NCBI GenBank assembly: GCA_963823515.1
Contig: CAWGMB010000001.1
Coordinates: forward strand, 124,001-188,000
DNA from: Miltoncostaea sp963823515
GTDB taxonomy: Bacteria; Actinomycetota; Thermoleophilia; Miltoncostaeales; Miltoncostaeaceae
DNA length: 64,000 bases
Direction: 5' to 3'
A program made the translations under genes and the position numbers. How positions within the stretch are numbered: position 1 is the first letter of the stretch; each line of letters begins with the position of its first letter. The notes beneath the pieces were generated by a model, which ran no database searches, was not told where the DNA came from, and saw only the letters and a program-made list of their open reading frames with translations. This document shows positions 36,569 to 45,683 of the stretch, one piece after another.

Positions 36569-37090
36569 ATGGGTCGTTCACTGCAGCGCCGAGCCGATCG
36601 CCTGCAGGACGCCATCGCCCGCGAGCCCCTGAAGGGCGCCTGGAGCGCGGCGGCGGGGGTGACGCTGGTCGTCACCGTGGCGGCCGGGCTGCTGATCCGC
36701 CTGACCGACCCCGACACGTTCGGCTCGGTCTGGGCGGGGCTGTGGTGGGCCATCCAGACCACGACCACCGTCGGGTACGGCGACCTGGTCCCGCAATCCG
36801 CGCTCGGCCGGTCCATGGCGGCCCTCGTGATGGTGGCCGGCATCGGGTTCATCACCGTCTCGACGGCCGCCATCTCATCGGTCTTCGTCGAGGCCGCTCG
36901 CCGCCGCCGGGAGGCGGCCGCCACGACGGAGCCGGGGACCGCAGGCCTCGCCGCGGCCCTCGAGGCCCAGACTGCCCAGATCGCGACACTGGGCCGCCAG
37001 GTCGGAGCGCTCACCGAGCAGGTGCGTCGCCTGGAGGCCGAGACAGGGGGCCGGGGCGACGTTAGGGGCACTGAAGAAGGCACGCGATGA
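36569..37090 (+). CDS. Two-TM potassium channel
   Basis: 173 residues from ATG 36569 (GGGAGGAGG upstream). TM1 at about 28-44, pore helix and selectivity filter TVGYGD at 67-72, TM2 at about 80-100, then a coiled-coil-like C-terminus (LEAQTAQIATLGRQVGALTEQVRRLEAE) that would hold the tetramer together. No RCK domain. Its stop overlaps the ClC gene start by 4 nt, so K+ and Cl- pathways are made together. Confidence 0.9.
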   Translation: MGRSLQRRADRLQDAIAREPLKGAWSAAAGVTLVVTVAAGLLIRLTDPDTFGSVWAGLWWAIQTTTTVGYGDLVPQSALGRSMAALVMVAGIGFITVSTAAISSVFVEAARRRREAAATTEPGTAGLAAALEAQTAQIATLGRQVGALTEQVRRLEAETGGRGDVRGTEEGTR

Positions 37091-38439
37091 GCGCGGAGCC
37101 ACCCGCGCCGCCGCCGGCCCCCGATCCGCTGGCGGTCGCGCGCTCGCGCCCGTACGCGATGCTCCTGGTGCTGGCCGCGATCATCGGCGTCCCGATCTCG
37201 GCTCTGGCCTACTTCTTCCTGGCGCTCGCGAACGAGCTCCAGGGCTGGGTGTACGCGGATCTGCCCGACGCGCTCGGCTACGCGACCCCACCCGCCTGGT
37301 GGCCGCTGCCGCCACTGCTCGTGGCGGGCGTGCTCGTCGGCGTGAGCATCCGCTACCTGCCGGGCCGGGGCGGGGAGTCTCCGGCCGACGGCTTCCGTGC
37401 CGGGCGAGGCCCGGCTCCGCTCGGGGCGCTGCCCAGCATCTTCCTCGCGGCCATCGCCGGCATCGGGCTCGGGGCCGTGGTCGGGCCCGAGGCACCGCTC
37501 ATCGCCCTCGGCGGCGGGCTGTCCGCCGCCGTCGTCCGGATGCGCCGCCAGGAGGGGCCCGCGCAGATCCGGACGGTGCTCGGGGCGACGGGCAGCTTCG
37601 CCGCGGTGAGCGCCCTCCTCGGCTCGCCGCTGGTCGGCGCCGTCCTGATGATGGAGGCCTCCGGCATCGGCGGGGCGATGATGAGCCTCGTTCTCGTGCC
37701 AGGCCTTCTCGCCTCCGGGGTAGGCTTCCTCGTCTTCATCGGGCTCGACAACCTCACCGGGCTCGGCACCTTCACGCTGGCCCTGCCGGGCGTGGACCCC
37801 CTGGGCACGGTCCAGGTCTCATGGCTCGCGTGGGCCGTCGGGATCGGCATCGCCGCCGCGGTGGCGGTCGCGATCGTGCGTCGGCTCGCCCTCCTGCTGC
37901 GTCCGCACGTCGAGCGGCGGGTCCTCCTGATGGTCCCCGTGGCCGGTGCCGTGGTGGCGGGTCTGGCGATCCTCTACTCGGAGTTGACCGACAAGCCGGC
38001 ATCCGACGTCCTGTTCTCGGGCCAGACCGCCCTCGGTCCGTTGGTCGCCGGGGCCGCCGGCTACTCGGTCGGCGCCCTCATCCTGCTCGCGGCCTGCAAG
38101 GCGCTCGCCTACAGCGTGTCGCTCAGTGCCTTCCGCGGTGGACCGGTGTTCCCGGCCATGTTCCTCGGCGCCGTCGGCGGCATCGCGCTCTCGCACCTGC
38201 CGGGGCTGCCGCTCATCGCCGGGGTCGGCATCGGGGTGGGCGCCATGCTCGGCGCCATGCTCCGCCTGCCGATCTTCGCCGTCCTGATCACAAGCGTCTT
38301 CCTGGCCGGCGCGGGTGTGAACCTGCTGCCGCCCGTGATCATCGCCGTGGTGGTCGCCTATGCCGTCTCGGCCCGGTTCGTCCCCGCCGATCCGCCCTCC
38401 CCGGCGCAGGCCGGGGAGGAGGCCGTCCCGGTGGCATGA
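37087..38439 (+). CDS. ClC-family chloride channel or H+/Cl- exchanger
   Basis: 450 residues, about ten hydrophobic helices. Conserved selectivity segments: GPEAPLIALGGG (the usual GREGP motif reads GPEAP), GSPLVGAVLMMEASG, and FRGGPVFPAMFLGA (GxFxP variant). No C-terminal CBS domains. Overlaps the K+ channel gene by ATGA. The altered first motif makes transporter-versus-channel assignment uncertain. Confidence 0.85.
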   Translation: MSAEPPAPPPAPDPLAVARSRPYAMLLVLAAIIGVPISALAYFFLALANELQGWVYADLPDALGYATPPAWWPLPPLLVAGVLVGVSIRYLPGRGGESPADGFRAGRGPAPLGALPSIFLAAIAGIGLGAVVGPEAPLIALGGGLSAAVVRMRRQEGPAQIRTVLGATGSFAAVSALLGSPLVGAVLMMEASGIGGAMMSLVLVPGLLASGVGFLVFIGLDNLTGLGTFTLALPGVDPLGTVQVSWLAWAVGIGIAAAVAVAIVRRLALLLRPHVERRVLLMVPVAGAVVAGLAILYSELTDKPASDVLFSGQTALGPLVAGAAGYSVGALILLAACKALAYSVSLSAFRGGPVFPAMFLGAVGGIALSHLPGLPLIAGVGIGVGAMLGAMLRLPIFAVLITSVFLAGAGVNLLPPVIIAVVVAYAVSARFVPADPPSPAQAGEEAVPVA

Positions 38440-38602
38440 CGCGATGCCGCGAGGGGCACTCCACCCATGAACCGAGAACCGCGCGAGCGACGTTCTCGGC
38501 CCTCCTGACGCAGTGGCGCCCGGCGCGCATCGACCTGGATACTCTGCTCGCGGGCCAGCTCGAGAGGTCCGGAGCAACTGTGGAGACGACCGAGGCCGTG
38601 GG

Positions 38603-39925
38603 ATGAGCGCACATCGCGCCGAGGTGGTGATCGTGGGCGCGGGCTTCGCCGGGCTGGGCTGCGCCCGCGCGCTGGCCAAGCACAAGGACGTCCACGTCGT
38701 CCTCGTCGATCGTCACGACTACCACCAGTTCCAGCCCCTCCTCTACCAGGTCGCCACGTCACAGCTGGCCCGGGCCGACGTCGTGTTCTCGCTCCACGAG
38801 CTCTTCCACTCCCACGACAACGTCGAGGTCGTGGCCGGCGAGGTGACCGCCGTCGATCCCGTCGAGCGGGCGGTCACCACCGCGGACGGACGCCGCTTCA
38901 CCGCGGACGCGCTGGTGCTGTCCGCCGGCTCGCGGGCGCGCTTCTTCGAGACCCCCGGCGCCGAGGAACACTCCTTCCCGCTCTACACCATCGAAGACGC
39001 CGATCGGCTCCGCGCTCAGATCATCGACGTCTTCGACGCGGTACAGCGCGAGCCCGGCCTGGTGGACGAGGGCGCCCTGACCTTCGTCATCGTGGGCGCG
39101 GGGGCGACCGGCACCGAGATCGCCGGCGCCCTCGCCGAGATGATCCGGCACGCGATGCCTGTCGAATACCCCGATCTCGATGTGTCGGCGGCCCGGGTGG
39201 TGATGGTGGATCACGGGCAGGCCGTCCTCGGGCCCTTTTCCGAGCACGCGCACACCTATGCCGCTTCGGCGCTCGAGCGCGACGGAGTCGAGCTGCGCCT
39301 GGGCACCGCCGTCAAGGAGGTCGGCCCAGGCCACGCACTGCTCTCCGACGACTCGCGCATCGCTGCCCGCACGGTCATTTGGGGCGGCGGGATCGCGGCG
39401 GCCCCGCTGGCCGCGACGAGCGGGCTGCGCACCGGCCGCGGGGGCCGGGTCGAGGTGCGTCCGGACCTCACCGTCGAGGGCCATCCTGGCGTCTACGTGC
39501 TCGGTGACCTGGCGAACATCGAGGGCCCAGACGGGGACACGCTGCCCCAGCTCGGGTCGGTGGCGCTCCAGTCAGGCCAGTGGGCGGCGAAGAACATCCT
39601 GGCCGCCGCCGCGGGCCGGGAGACGAAGCCCTTCCACTACAAGGACAAGGGCATCATGGCGATGATCGGCCACAACTCCGCCGTTGCGGAACTGGGTAAG
39701 GGGCGTCATGAGGTGGACGGGACCGTCGCCTTCCTCATGTGGCTTGGGGTGCATGCGACCTTGATGACGGGCGTACGTCCGCGGATCGACGCGTTCGTCG
39801 ACTGGGCCTGGGACTACTTCTCCGGCAGCCGTGCCTCCCAGCCCCTCGACCGCAGCGACGACCCCCGGATCGACTGGGGGGGCGGCTCCCATGACCCCGC
39901 GCCCAAGGAGGCCCGCCGCACCTGA
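38603..39925 (+). CDS. Type II NADH dehydrogenase (NDH-2)-like flavoprotein
   Basis: 440 residues. FAD motif VVIVGAGFAGLGCARAL (GxGxxG at 12-17), conserved YHQFQPLLYQVATSQL, NAD motif FVIVGAGATGTEIAGAL near 168, and FAD C-terminal motif VYVLGDLANIEG near 312. The C-terminal LMWLGVHATLMTGVRPRIDAF is typical of membrane-attached NDH-2. Transfers electrons from NADH to quinone without proton pumping. It follows the ion-channel pair by 163 bp on the same strand. Confidence 0.9.
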   Translation: MSAHRAEVVIVGAGFAGLGCARALAKHKDVHVVLVDRHDYHQFQPLLYQVATSQLARADVVFSLHELFHSHDNVEVVAGEVTAVDPVERAVTTADGRRFTADALVLSAGSRARFFETPGAEEHSFPLYTIEDADRLRAQIIDVFDAVQREPGLVDEGALTFVIVGAGATGTEIAGALAEMIRHAMPVEYPDLDVSAARVVMVDHGQAVLGPFSEHAHTYAASALERDGVELRLGTAVKEVGPGHALLSDDSRIAARTVIWGGGIAAAPLAATSGLRTGRGGRVEVRPDLTVEGHPGVYVLGDLANIEGPDGDTLPQLGSVALQSGQWAAKNILAAAAGRETKPFHYKDKGIMAMIGHNSAVAELGKGRHEVDGTVAFLMWLGVHATLMTGVRPRIDAFVDWAWDYFSGSRASQPLDRSDDPRIDWGGGSHDPAPKEARRT

Positions 39926-39956
39926 CCGATACGACGCGACACGACTCGCGGCCCGC

Positions 39957-40065
39957 GTGAGGAGACCTCGCGCTCCTGGCGAAGCACCGAGTTCTCGCGC
40001 TCGAGCTCGCGCAGGCGATCCCGCTCGCCGGGACCCCCGGCGCGCTCACCGCGGTCCGCCTCGTG
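39957..40065 (-). pseudogene. IS3-family orfA C-terminal relic
   Basis: In one minus-strand frame, EADRGERAGGPGERDRLREL is followed by ERENSVLRQERE: the leucine-zipper end of an IS3 OrfA. It stops being recognisable after that, and no HTH part is present. It lies opposite in strand to the orfB relic at 40241. Confidence 0.5.
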
Positions 40066-40120
40066 CTAGCGGCTGCGGTGCCGGAACCCAGCCGGCGGGA
40101 GGGAGCCGGAGTACGCCGGC

Positions 40121-40139
40121 GAGCGGATTCGAACCGCTG
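40121..40139. repeat. tRNA 3'-end (T-arm) relic, possible old att site
   Basis: GAGCGGATTCGAACCGCTG is identical to the T-arm part of tRNA-Thr (63303-63374, minus sense). The bases beyond it (CTCCCTTCAT) still resemble the anticodon-stem side, but no tRNA folds. Confidence 0.5.
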
Positions 40140-40240
40140 CTCCCTTCATCTCGGGCGAGCAGGTCTGTGAGCACAAACACCCGCAAGGAGATCAGTTCCG
40201 GCGCCGATCGTGACCTGCCGGGTCCACTTCTGTTTTCACC

Positions 40241-40424
40241 CCTGTCCCGCCGAGAGCGCGCCTACGGCGCCGCCCGCATTCACGTCGAGCTCAGAGCCGA
40301 GGTCCATCGCCACGGCCGCAAGCAGATCGCGCGCCTGATGCGCCAGGCGGGCCTGGAGGGCGCCCATCGGAGGCGCTTCCGGCGCACCACCGACTCGGAT
40401 CCGCTCCGGGCGCCGTCCGTCTGA
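40241..40424 (+). pseudogene. IS3-family orfB (transposase) N-terminal relic
   Basis: RAYGAARIHVELRAEVHRHG, then KQIARLMRQAGLEGAHRRRF: the HTH_21 region before the integrase core of IS3 OrfB. The DDE core is absent. A decayed insertion sequence; no terminal repeats were found. 40425-40635 shows no gene. Confidence 0.65.
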
Positions 40425-40635
40425 GGCGATCCTCACGCAACGTGCGGCGGGTCATGCAATGGGCGCGCATCTCCGCCGCGAGGCCATCCCGCCCGCCCGA
40501 GCCGTCCTTGGACGCCCCCGGCTCAGGCGAGAACCAGCGCTCCCTCGGGCGCTCGGGCCATTGGCCCGGGTCCGGCCTGACGATGCTCATCCCCACTGAT
40601 TTGCAGGAGATCCATCGGGGCCTTGCGGGCATGAC

Positions 40636-41352
40636 TCAGCCGCCCCCCGAGTCCGACGCGTTCGTGGCCGCCGTTGGTGGGGCGAGGCGCGCGAGCGTGC
40701 TCCGGCGCGTGAAGAGCACCACGGTCTCGCCGGGAGCGTAGGTCGCCGAGCCGCTGGGGGCCCAGACATCGCGGAAGCCACCACCCGGCTCGATGACGCC
40801 GAGCACCAGCGCCGACCCCGCTGCCAGATCGAGGTGTCGGCGCTCGGTGGGCGCGTCGGGCGCAGCCGCAATCGTCACCTCGGAGACCACGTGGTCCCCG
40901 TGGACCTCGGCGAGCTCGGACGGCGCGCCCTCCAGATCCTGGCGGAGCCACCTCGGCCCGGCGCGCAACCCCAGCGATGTGAACGCACGATCGACGGGTC
41001 CCAGACGGAGCACGAGGAGGAGTACGAGCAGGCCGCCGAGCACCACGAGAAACCGGACGTTCGACTGCAGCGGGCCCGGCGCGAGCAGGCCCAGGATGAG
41101 CGACGCCAGCACCGTCGCGGTCCCGAGGTTCCCGAGGATCATGAGGTGGAACACGACCCGGCGACGCTGAGGGTGGCGGAGGATCATTCCCGATTCGTCG
41201 GTTGTGAAGCCGACCCCCGTGAACGCCGAGCGCGCCTGGAAGCGGGCGACCTCCGGCGGCAGCCCGGTCGCGATCAGCGCGCCCGCCGCGATCCGCGTGG
41301 TGATCAGAGACAGCAGCGCGACGACGACGAGCGCTCCGATTGCGGCGAACAT
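40636..41352 (-). CDS. Membrane protein with TrkA_C (RCK-C) domain
   Basis: 238 residues: N-terminal helix (AAIGALVVVALLSLITTRIA), the conserved FQARSAFTGVGFTTDESGM, two more helices (LMILGNLGTATVLASLI, FLVVLGGLLVLLLVL), then a cytoplasmic TrkA_C domain of about 70 residues (LDLAAGSALVLGVI, YAPGETVVLF). Probably senses a small ligand in connection with K+ or other ion transport; exact role unknown. 41353-41661 has no gene; one short frame (EPDRQALELRMQGLVFDAIA) looks like a leftover HTH helix. Confidence 0.8.
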   Translation of the reverse strand: MFAAIGALVVVALLSLITTRIAAGALIATGLPPEVARFQARSAFTGVGFTTDESGMILRHPQRRRVVFHLMILGNLGTATVLASLILGLLAPGPLQSNVRFLVVLGGLLVLLLVLRLGPVDRAFTSLGLRAGPRWLRQDLEGAPSELAEVHGDHVVSEVTIAAAPDAPTERRHLDLAAGSALVLGVIEPGGGFRDVWAPSGSATYAPGETVVLFTRRSTLARLAPPTAATNASDSGGG

Positions 41353-41671
41353 TGTTGGGCCCCCAGTGTCCGGCGCCGAGCGTCGGCGCGGTTTCGCAGA
41401 TCTTCGCTCCCGGAGGGCTCGTCACGGCCGGCGACCGGCCGCGCCCGACGGCGCACGCCCGAGGATCATCGCCGCGCGCGAGCCTGATCGCCAGGCGCTC
41501 GAGCTGCGCATGCAGGGCCTGGTCTTCGACGCCATCGCCGCTCAGGTGGCGTGTCCGGCGAGGCGGTGCGCAAGCCCTTCGGCCGTCCCTTGAACTCACC
41601 GGGTCCGCCATTGCCGAGCGGGCGGAACGGAGCGAGTCTCCGTCCGGCGAAGACACGATTCCGGGTGCACC

Positions 41672-42589
41672 TCAGGCGAGGACGCGCAGGAGGAAGTCGC
41701 GCTGCGCTTCGACGGCGCGATCGAACTGGGCGCCGGGGTGCCACAGGAGCCCGAAGTGCCCTCCTTCGATCTCCAGGATCTCCGTCTCGGCCGGCGCGGC
41801 CTCGATCGCTGCCCGCGCGACGGCAGGGTCGGAGCCCGGCATCTCGTCGTCGGGGGCGATGAGGGCCAGAAGCGGGGTCCGCAGATGGGGGGTGGCGAGG
41901 CCGACGTGGTACGGCGAGGGCGTGGGCGGGATGACACGCGTGACCCGGTTCTCCCAGCCGGTTCCGTGGCGGCCCCCGTACTCCATGAACCACCGGAACG
42001 CCGAGAGTGGCGCGAGCAGGGATGGTGAGCCCAGTTGGTCTGGCGACACGACCGGCAGGGGCCCCGTGGTCGTCTCCGGCGTGCCCTGCACGTCGCCGCC
42101 TTCGAGGGTCGCGGCCAGGGCGGCGAACAGCTGGCCGTCGGGATCCGGGGGCGCCGGCGCCCGGCCGCAGGACGGGACCTGAGCCACGATCGCGGCGGGC
42201 CGCGGGTCGACCGCACCGACGATCAGAACCTGTCCGGCGCTGTAGCTGTCGCCCCACAGCGCGATCCGGCGCGCGTCGATCCCGGGGTGACCGCACAGAT
42301 AGGTGAGCGCGTCGCGGTACCCGCGTGCCTGGATCCACGGATTGATCTCGAGCCGCGGCTCGCCACCGCTCGCGCCGAACCCGTGGTGGTCGTACAGGAG
42401 CACGGCGAGGCCGGCATCGTGAAACGCCTCGGCATACCGGTCGGCCACCATCCCGATCGTCGCTGACGTCCCGTGGGCCATCACGACGCAGGCGCGCGGC
42501 CGTCGCCCAGCGCGAAGGTAGAGACGGCCCCGCAGGACCGCGCCCTGCGACGCGAACTCCACTGCCTCGAAGCCAGACACCCGAGCCAT
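41672..42589 (-). CDS. Alpha/beta hydrolase
   Basis: 305 residues. Oxyanion region VVMAHGTSATIGM, conserved LLYDHHGFGASGGEP, nucleophile elbow GDSYSAGQ (GxSxxxG; the Ser lies in ALWGDSYSAG near residue 115), acid in LIAPDDEMPGSD and the histidine in EGGHFGLL. Resembles DUF1100/dienelactone-hydrolase-like enzymes. Substrate unknown. Its last 90 codons are duplicated at 35859-36132. Confidence 0.85.
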   Translation of the reverse strand: MARVSGFEAVEFASQGAVLRGRLYLRAGRRPRACVVMAHGTSATIGMVADRYAEAFHDAGLAVLLYDHHGFGASGGEPRLEINPWIQARGYRDALTYLCGHPGIDARRIALWGDSYSAGQVLIVGAVDPRPAAIVAQVPSCGRAPAPPDPDGQLFAALAATLEGGDVQGTPETTTGPLPVVSPDQLGSPSLLAPLSAFRWFMEYGGRHGTGWENRVTRVIPPTPSPYHVGLATPHLRTPLLALIAPDDEMPGSDPAVARAAIEAAPAETEILEIEGGHFGLLWHPGAQFDRAVEAQRDFLLRVLA

Positions 42590-42822
42590 CCTGGCCCATC
42601 CGCACCGACATCACCAGCAGGGAGAGGGCTTCTTGGCGGGAGGTTCGTCCGCGGTGAATGCGGTTCGCTTCCCCGTTCTGAGTGTGGACACCGGGACCGC
42701 GCGGCCGGGGTCAACCCCGCATTGCCGCTTCCGTCGTCACCCCGGCGAGGTCTCGAGCCTCCTTGCAGGTGTCCCGCTGCCCGGACACCGTCCGCTGCCG
42801 AGGTGGTCTCCGTGCGGTGGAG

Positions 42823-42861
42823 GAGCGGATTCGAGCCGCTGACCCCTCGATCACGCGCGAG
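42823..42861. repeat. tRNA 3'-half relic, possible old att site
   Basis: GAGCGGATTCGAGCCGCTG followed by ACCCCTCGATCACG: minus-strand T-arm, variable region and half an anticodon stem with an 8-base loop, so not a functional tRNA. Closely parallels the att core at 46910 and 63296. The rest of 42590-42934 holds no supportable gene. Confidence 0.5.
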
Positions 42862-42934
42862 GCTCGGTGTCTGTGGTGGGTGACGCTCGCTGGCCGGAAC
42901 GCCCATGGTAGTGCGGATTCCGCCGGCCTGGGGC

Positions 42935-43667
42935 TCAGGCCTCCGGGCGCCGCAGCCGCAGCGTCACCACCCTCCAGTCCGCCCGGACGGATTCAGGGTC
43001 CGCGACCGCGCGGGCGTGTACGCCGCCGCCGAGCAGGTCGGCGATCCGGGTCCGATCGGCCTCGCTCCGGTCGGGGTCGACCCCGGACAGGAGCGAGGGC
43101 TCGGTGAACGCCCGCACGAACGCGGTCGCCCCGTCTGCGAGTGCCGCGCGTCACCGTGCTCGGCGAAGCGGGCGAGGAAGACGTCCGGCAGCGTCGCCGA
43201 CTCGTGCTCCACGAGCCCGAGCGGCGCGTCGGGGCCCGAGAGCGGCTCGAGGTACCCGGCACGAGGCGCCCGAGGAAGGAGCGGCCGACGGCCGCCGGGT
43301 AGACGCCGGCCGCGGCGCGCAGGTAGCTGTCGCCGGCCTCTTCGACGGTCGAGAAGAGCGAGCCCCAGTCGTTTCCCGGCAGGTCCGTATGGATGACGAC
43401 GATCGGCGCGGAGGACCGGGGCCGAAGCGTTCGGACCACCAGCGACAGGGGCGCCATCTCCGATCGGCCCTGTGCCGCTCTCGTGTCCGCCACGACGAGC
43501 GGCAGGCCGTCGGGCGGCAGCGGCACCCGCTCGACCGCCCGAGCGAGCATCTCCAGGCCGGGCCCGCTCGCGCTGCGCTGGGGCGCCGGGTGCGCCGCAT
43601 ACGCGCCACCCGGCTGCATCGTCCCACGGCCGGTCGTCTCGTCGGCCCGCTCGTCCATCGTCACCAC
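42935..43667 (-). pseudogene. SABATH-type carboxyl methyltransferase, internally deleted
   Basis: The first frame (GTG 43667) gives GGAYAAHPAPQRSASGPGLE, VVADTRAAQGRSEM, IVVIHTDLPGNDWGSLFST and VYPAAVGRSFLGRLVP, the N-terminal third of SAM-dependent carboxyl methyltransferases. It then jumps to C-terminal pieces in other frames: EHESATLPDVFLARFAEHGD and AFTEPSLLSGVDPDRSEADR. The central part (the WSS/HWLS region and about 120 residues) is missing. Decayed, not just shifted. Confidence 0.6.
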
Positions 43668-43939
43668 GCCGCCCTACTCAGGGCGCGGGCGAACGGCGGC
43701 CGTCGCGCTCACCGGCTCGGCCGTCGCCGGCCGACCTCGGGGCTCCCTTCGCCGAAGGGCCGGGATACGGCCCTGCCTCGGCCCGACCCCGTCACCGCGA
43801 CCGAGGAGCTGCCGCTCGAGCACGCCGCATGGACCACCGACGACGATGAAGGCGGGGATCAGCATGTCGCCTCGCAAACCATCTTGACGGACGTGACCGC
43901 GTCGGGGGACAGTCACCTCACACGAGCAGGAGGCCCGGT

Positions 43940-44122
43940 ATGTGGTGGTGGTTCGGCGGGATCATGGTGGTTCTGTGGATCACCTTGCTGCTGGTGCTGG
44001 GGTTCACGACGCTCGCGAACGGCCACAAGGCGATGTTCTGGATCGGGATCATCTTCCCGGTGCTGTGGATCATCGGGGCCTTCATGGCGCCGACCGAAGA
44101 GGCGATCGCGCGCGGAGCGTGA
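43940..44122 (+). CDS. Small two-helix membrane protein
   Basis: 60 residues, ATG 43940 with AGGAGG 7 bases upstream. WWWFGGIMVVLWITLLLVLG and MFWIGIIFPVLWIIGAFM form two helices joined by a short basic loop. Function unknown. It precedes the DUF2252 gene by 66 bp. The 272 bp upstream of it (43668-43939) contain no other gene. Confidence 0.75.
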   Translation: MWWWFGGIMVVLWITLLLVLGFTTLANGHKAMFWIGIIFPVLWIIGAFMAPTEEAIARGA

Positions 44123-44188
44123 CAGCGGCGCCCGAGGGCGCATGATCACGGTCCGGGTCACAAGCGGCGCCGGGCGAAGGAGCTCTAC

Positions 44189-45628
44189 ATGACGACGACA
44201 GCGGCCGATGACCGGCGCACTCCCAAGCGCCGGGTGGTCGAACACCCGACGGTGGCCGAGCGGGAATCGCGGGGAAAGACCGCCCGGGGCGACGTACCGC
44301 GGTCGGCCCACGCCGAGTTCGCGCCGCCCTCGGACCGGCCGGATCCGGTTGCCCTGCTGGAAGGTCAGGCCGAGACGCGCGTGCCCGAGCTGGTACCGAT
44401 CCGTTACGGGCGGATGCTGGTCTCGCCCTTCACCTTCTATCGTGGCGCCGCCCTGATCATGGCGAGCGACCTCGCCGCCACGCCGACGACGAGCCTGCGC
44501 GTCCAGCTGTGCGGCGACGCGCACCTGTCGAACTTCGGCGCCTTCGGCACCCCGGAGCGGCGTCTTGTGTTCGACATCAACGACTTCGACGAGACCCTGC
44601 CCGGGCCGTTCGAGTGGGACCTGAAGCGGCTGGCGGCGAGCTTCGAGATCGCCGCGCGCGACCGCGGCTTCACCGACGCCCAGCGCACCGCGATCGTCCG
44701 CACCTGCGTCGAGTCCTACCGCACCGCTATGGCCGGCTTCGCCGCGCAGCCCAACCTCGCCATCTTCTACGCCAGCCTCGACATCGAAGAGACCCTTGCC
44801 GAGTACCGCTCGACGGTCCCGAAGAAGGTCGCCAAGCGGGCCGACAAGAACCTGGCCAAGGCGCGCACCAAGGACAGCATGCAGGCCTTCCGCCGGCTCA
44901 CGCACGAGGTCGACGGCGAGCCGCGCATCGCGAGCGACCCGCCCCTGATCGAGCGGGCCGCCGATCTTCTGCCACCGGAGGCCGCCCAGCAGTTCTCCGA
45001 GTGGATCCACGGGCGCCTGCGCGACTACCGCCGCACGCTCGAGACCGACCGTCGCCGGCTGCTCGAGCAGTACCGGTTCGTCGATCTGGCCCGCAAGGTG
45101 GTGGGCGTCGGCAGCGTCGGCACGCGCGCATGGATCGCCCTCCTGCTCGGCCGCGACAACCAGGACCCACTGTTCCTGCAATTCAAGGAGGCCCAGCCCT
45201 CGGTGCTCGAGGCGTTCGCCGGGCGGAGCGACTACCGCAACGCCGGCCACCGGGTGGTCGCCGGCCAACGGCTGATGCAGGCCGCGAGCGACATCTTCCT
45301 CGGCTGGACGCGGGTCACCGGCCTCGACGACATCGAGCGCGACTTCTACGTGCGCCAGCTGCGCGACTGGAAGGGCTCGGCTGAGATCGAGGCGATGGTG
45401 CCCAAGGGAATGACGATCTATGCGCGCCTGTGCGGCTGGACGCTGGCCCGCGCCCACGCCCGATCGGGCGACCCGATCGCCATCGCGGCCTACCTCGGAA
45501 AGGGCGACGCCTTCGACCGGGCGATCGCGAACTTCTCGGCCGTCTACGCCGACCGCAACGAGGCCGACTACGCGCTTCTCAAGGAGGCCGTCGCGAGCGG
45601 GCGGGTCAGCGCGGAGGTCGGGCTCTAG
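44189..45628 (+). CDS. DUF2252 family protein
   Basis: 479 residues, ATG 44189 with AAGGAG upstream. Family blocks: RYGRMLVSPFTFYRGAA, LCGDAHLSNFGAFGTPE, FDINDFDETLPGPFEWDLKR and the late segment VVAGQRLMQAASDIFLGW. DUF2252 proteins resemble aminoglycoside-phosphotransferase-like kinases (the GDAHLSNFG and DFDE motifs parallel catalytic and metal residues), but the substrate is not known. Normal length. Confidence 0.9.
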   Translation: MTTTAADDRRTPKRRVVEHPTVAERESRGKTARGDVPRSAHAEFAPPSDRPDPVALLEGQAETRVPELVPIRYGRMLVSPFTFYRGAALIMASDLAATPTTSLRVQLCGDAHLSNFGAFGTPERRLVFDINDFDETLPGPFEWDLKRLAASFEIAARDRGFTDAQRTAIVRTCVESYRTAMAGFAAQPNLAIFYASLDIEETLAEYRSTVPKKVAKRADKNLAKARTKDSMQAFRRLTHEVDGEPRIASDPPLIERAADLLPPEAAQQFSEWIHGRLRDYRRTLETDRRRLLEQYRFVDLARKVVGVGSVGTRAWIALLLGRDNQDPLFLQFKEAQPSVLEAFAGRSDYRNAGHRVVAGQRLMQAASDIFLGWTRVTGLDDIERDFYVRQLRDWKGSAEIEAMVPKGMTIYARLCGWTLARAHARSGDPIAIAAYLGKGDAFDRAIANFSAVYADRNEADYALLKEAVASGRVSAEVGL

Positions 45629-45683
45629 CGGCGATTCCTCACAGCGTTCGTCAGCTGTAGCTGCTCAGAGGCCGCGATGTGGC

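Noticed and set aside
32698..42861. Functional tRNA genes at the three T-arm relics
   Set aside because: No acceptor or D-arm can be formed; one anticodon loop has 8 bases.
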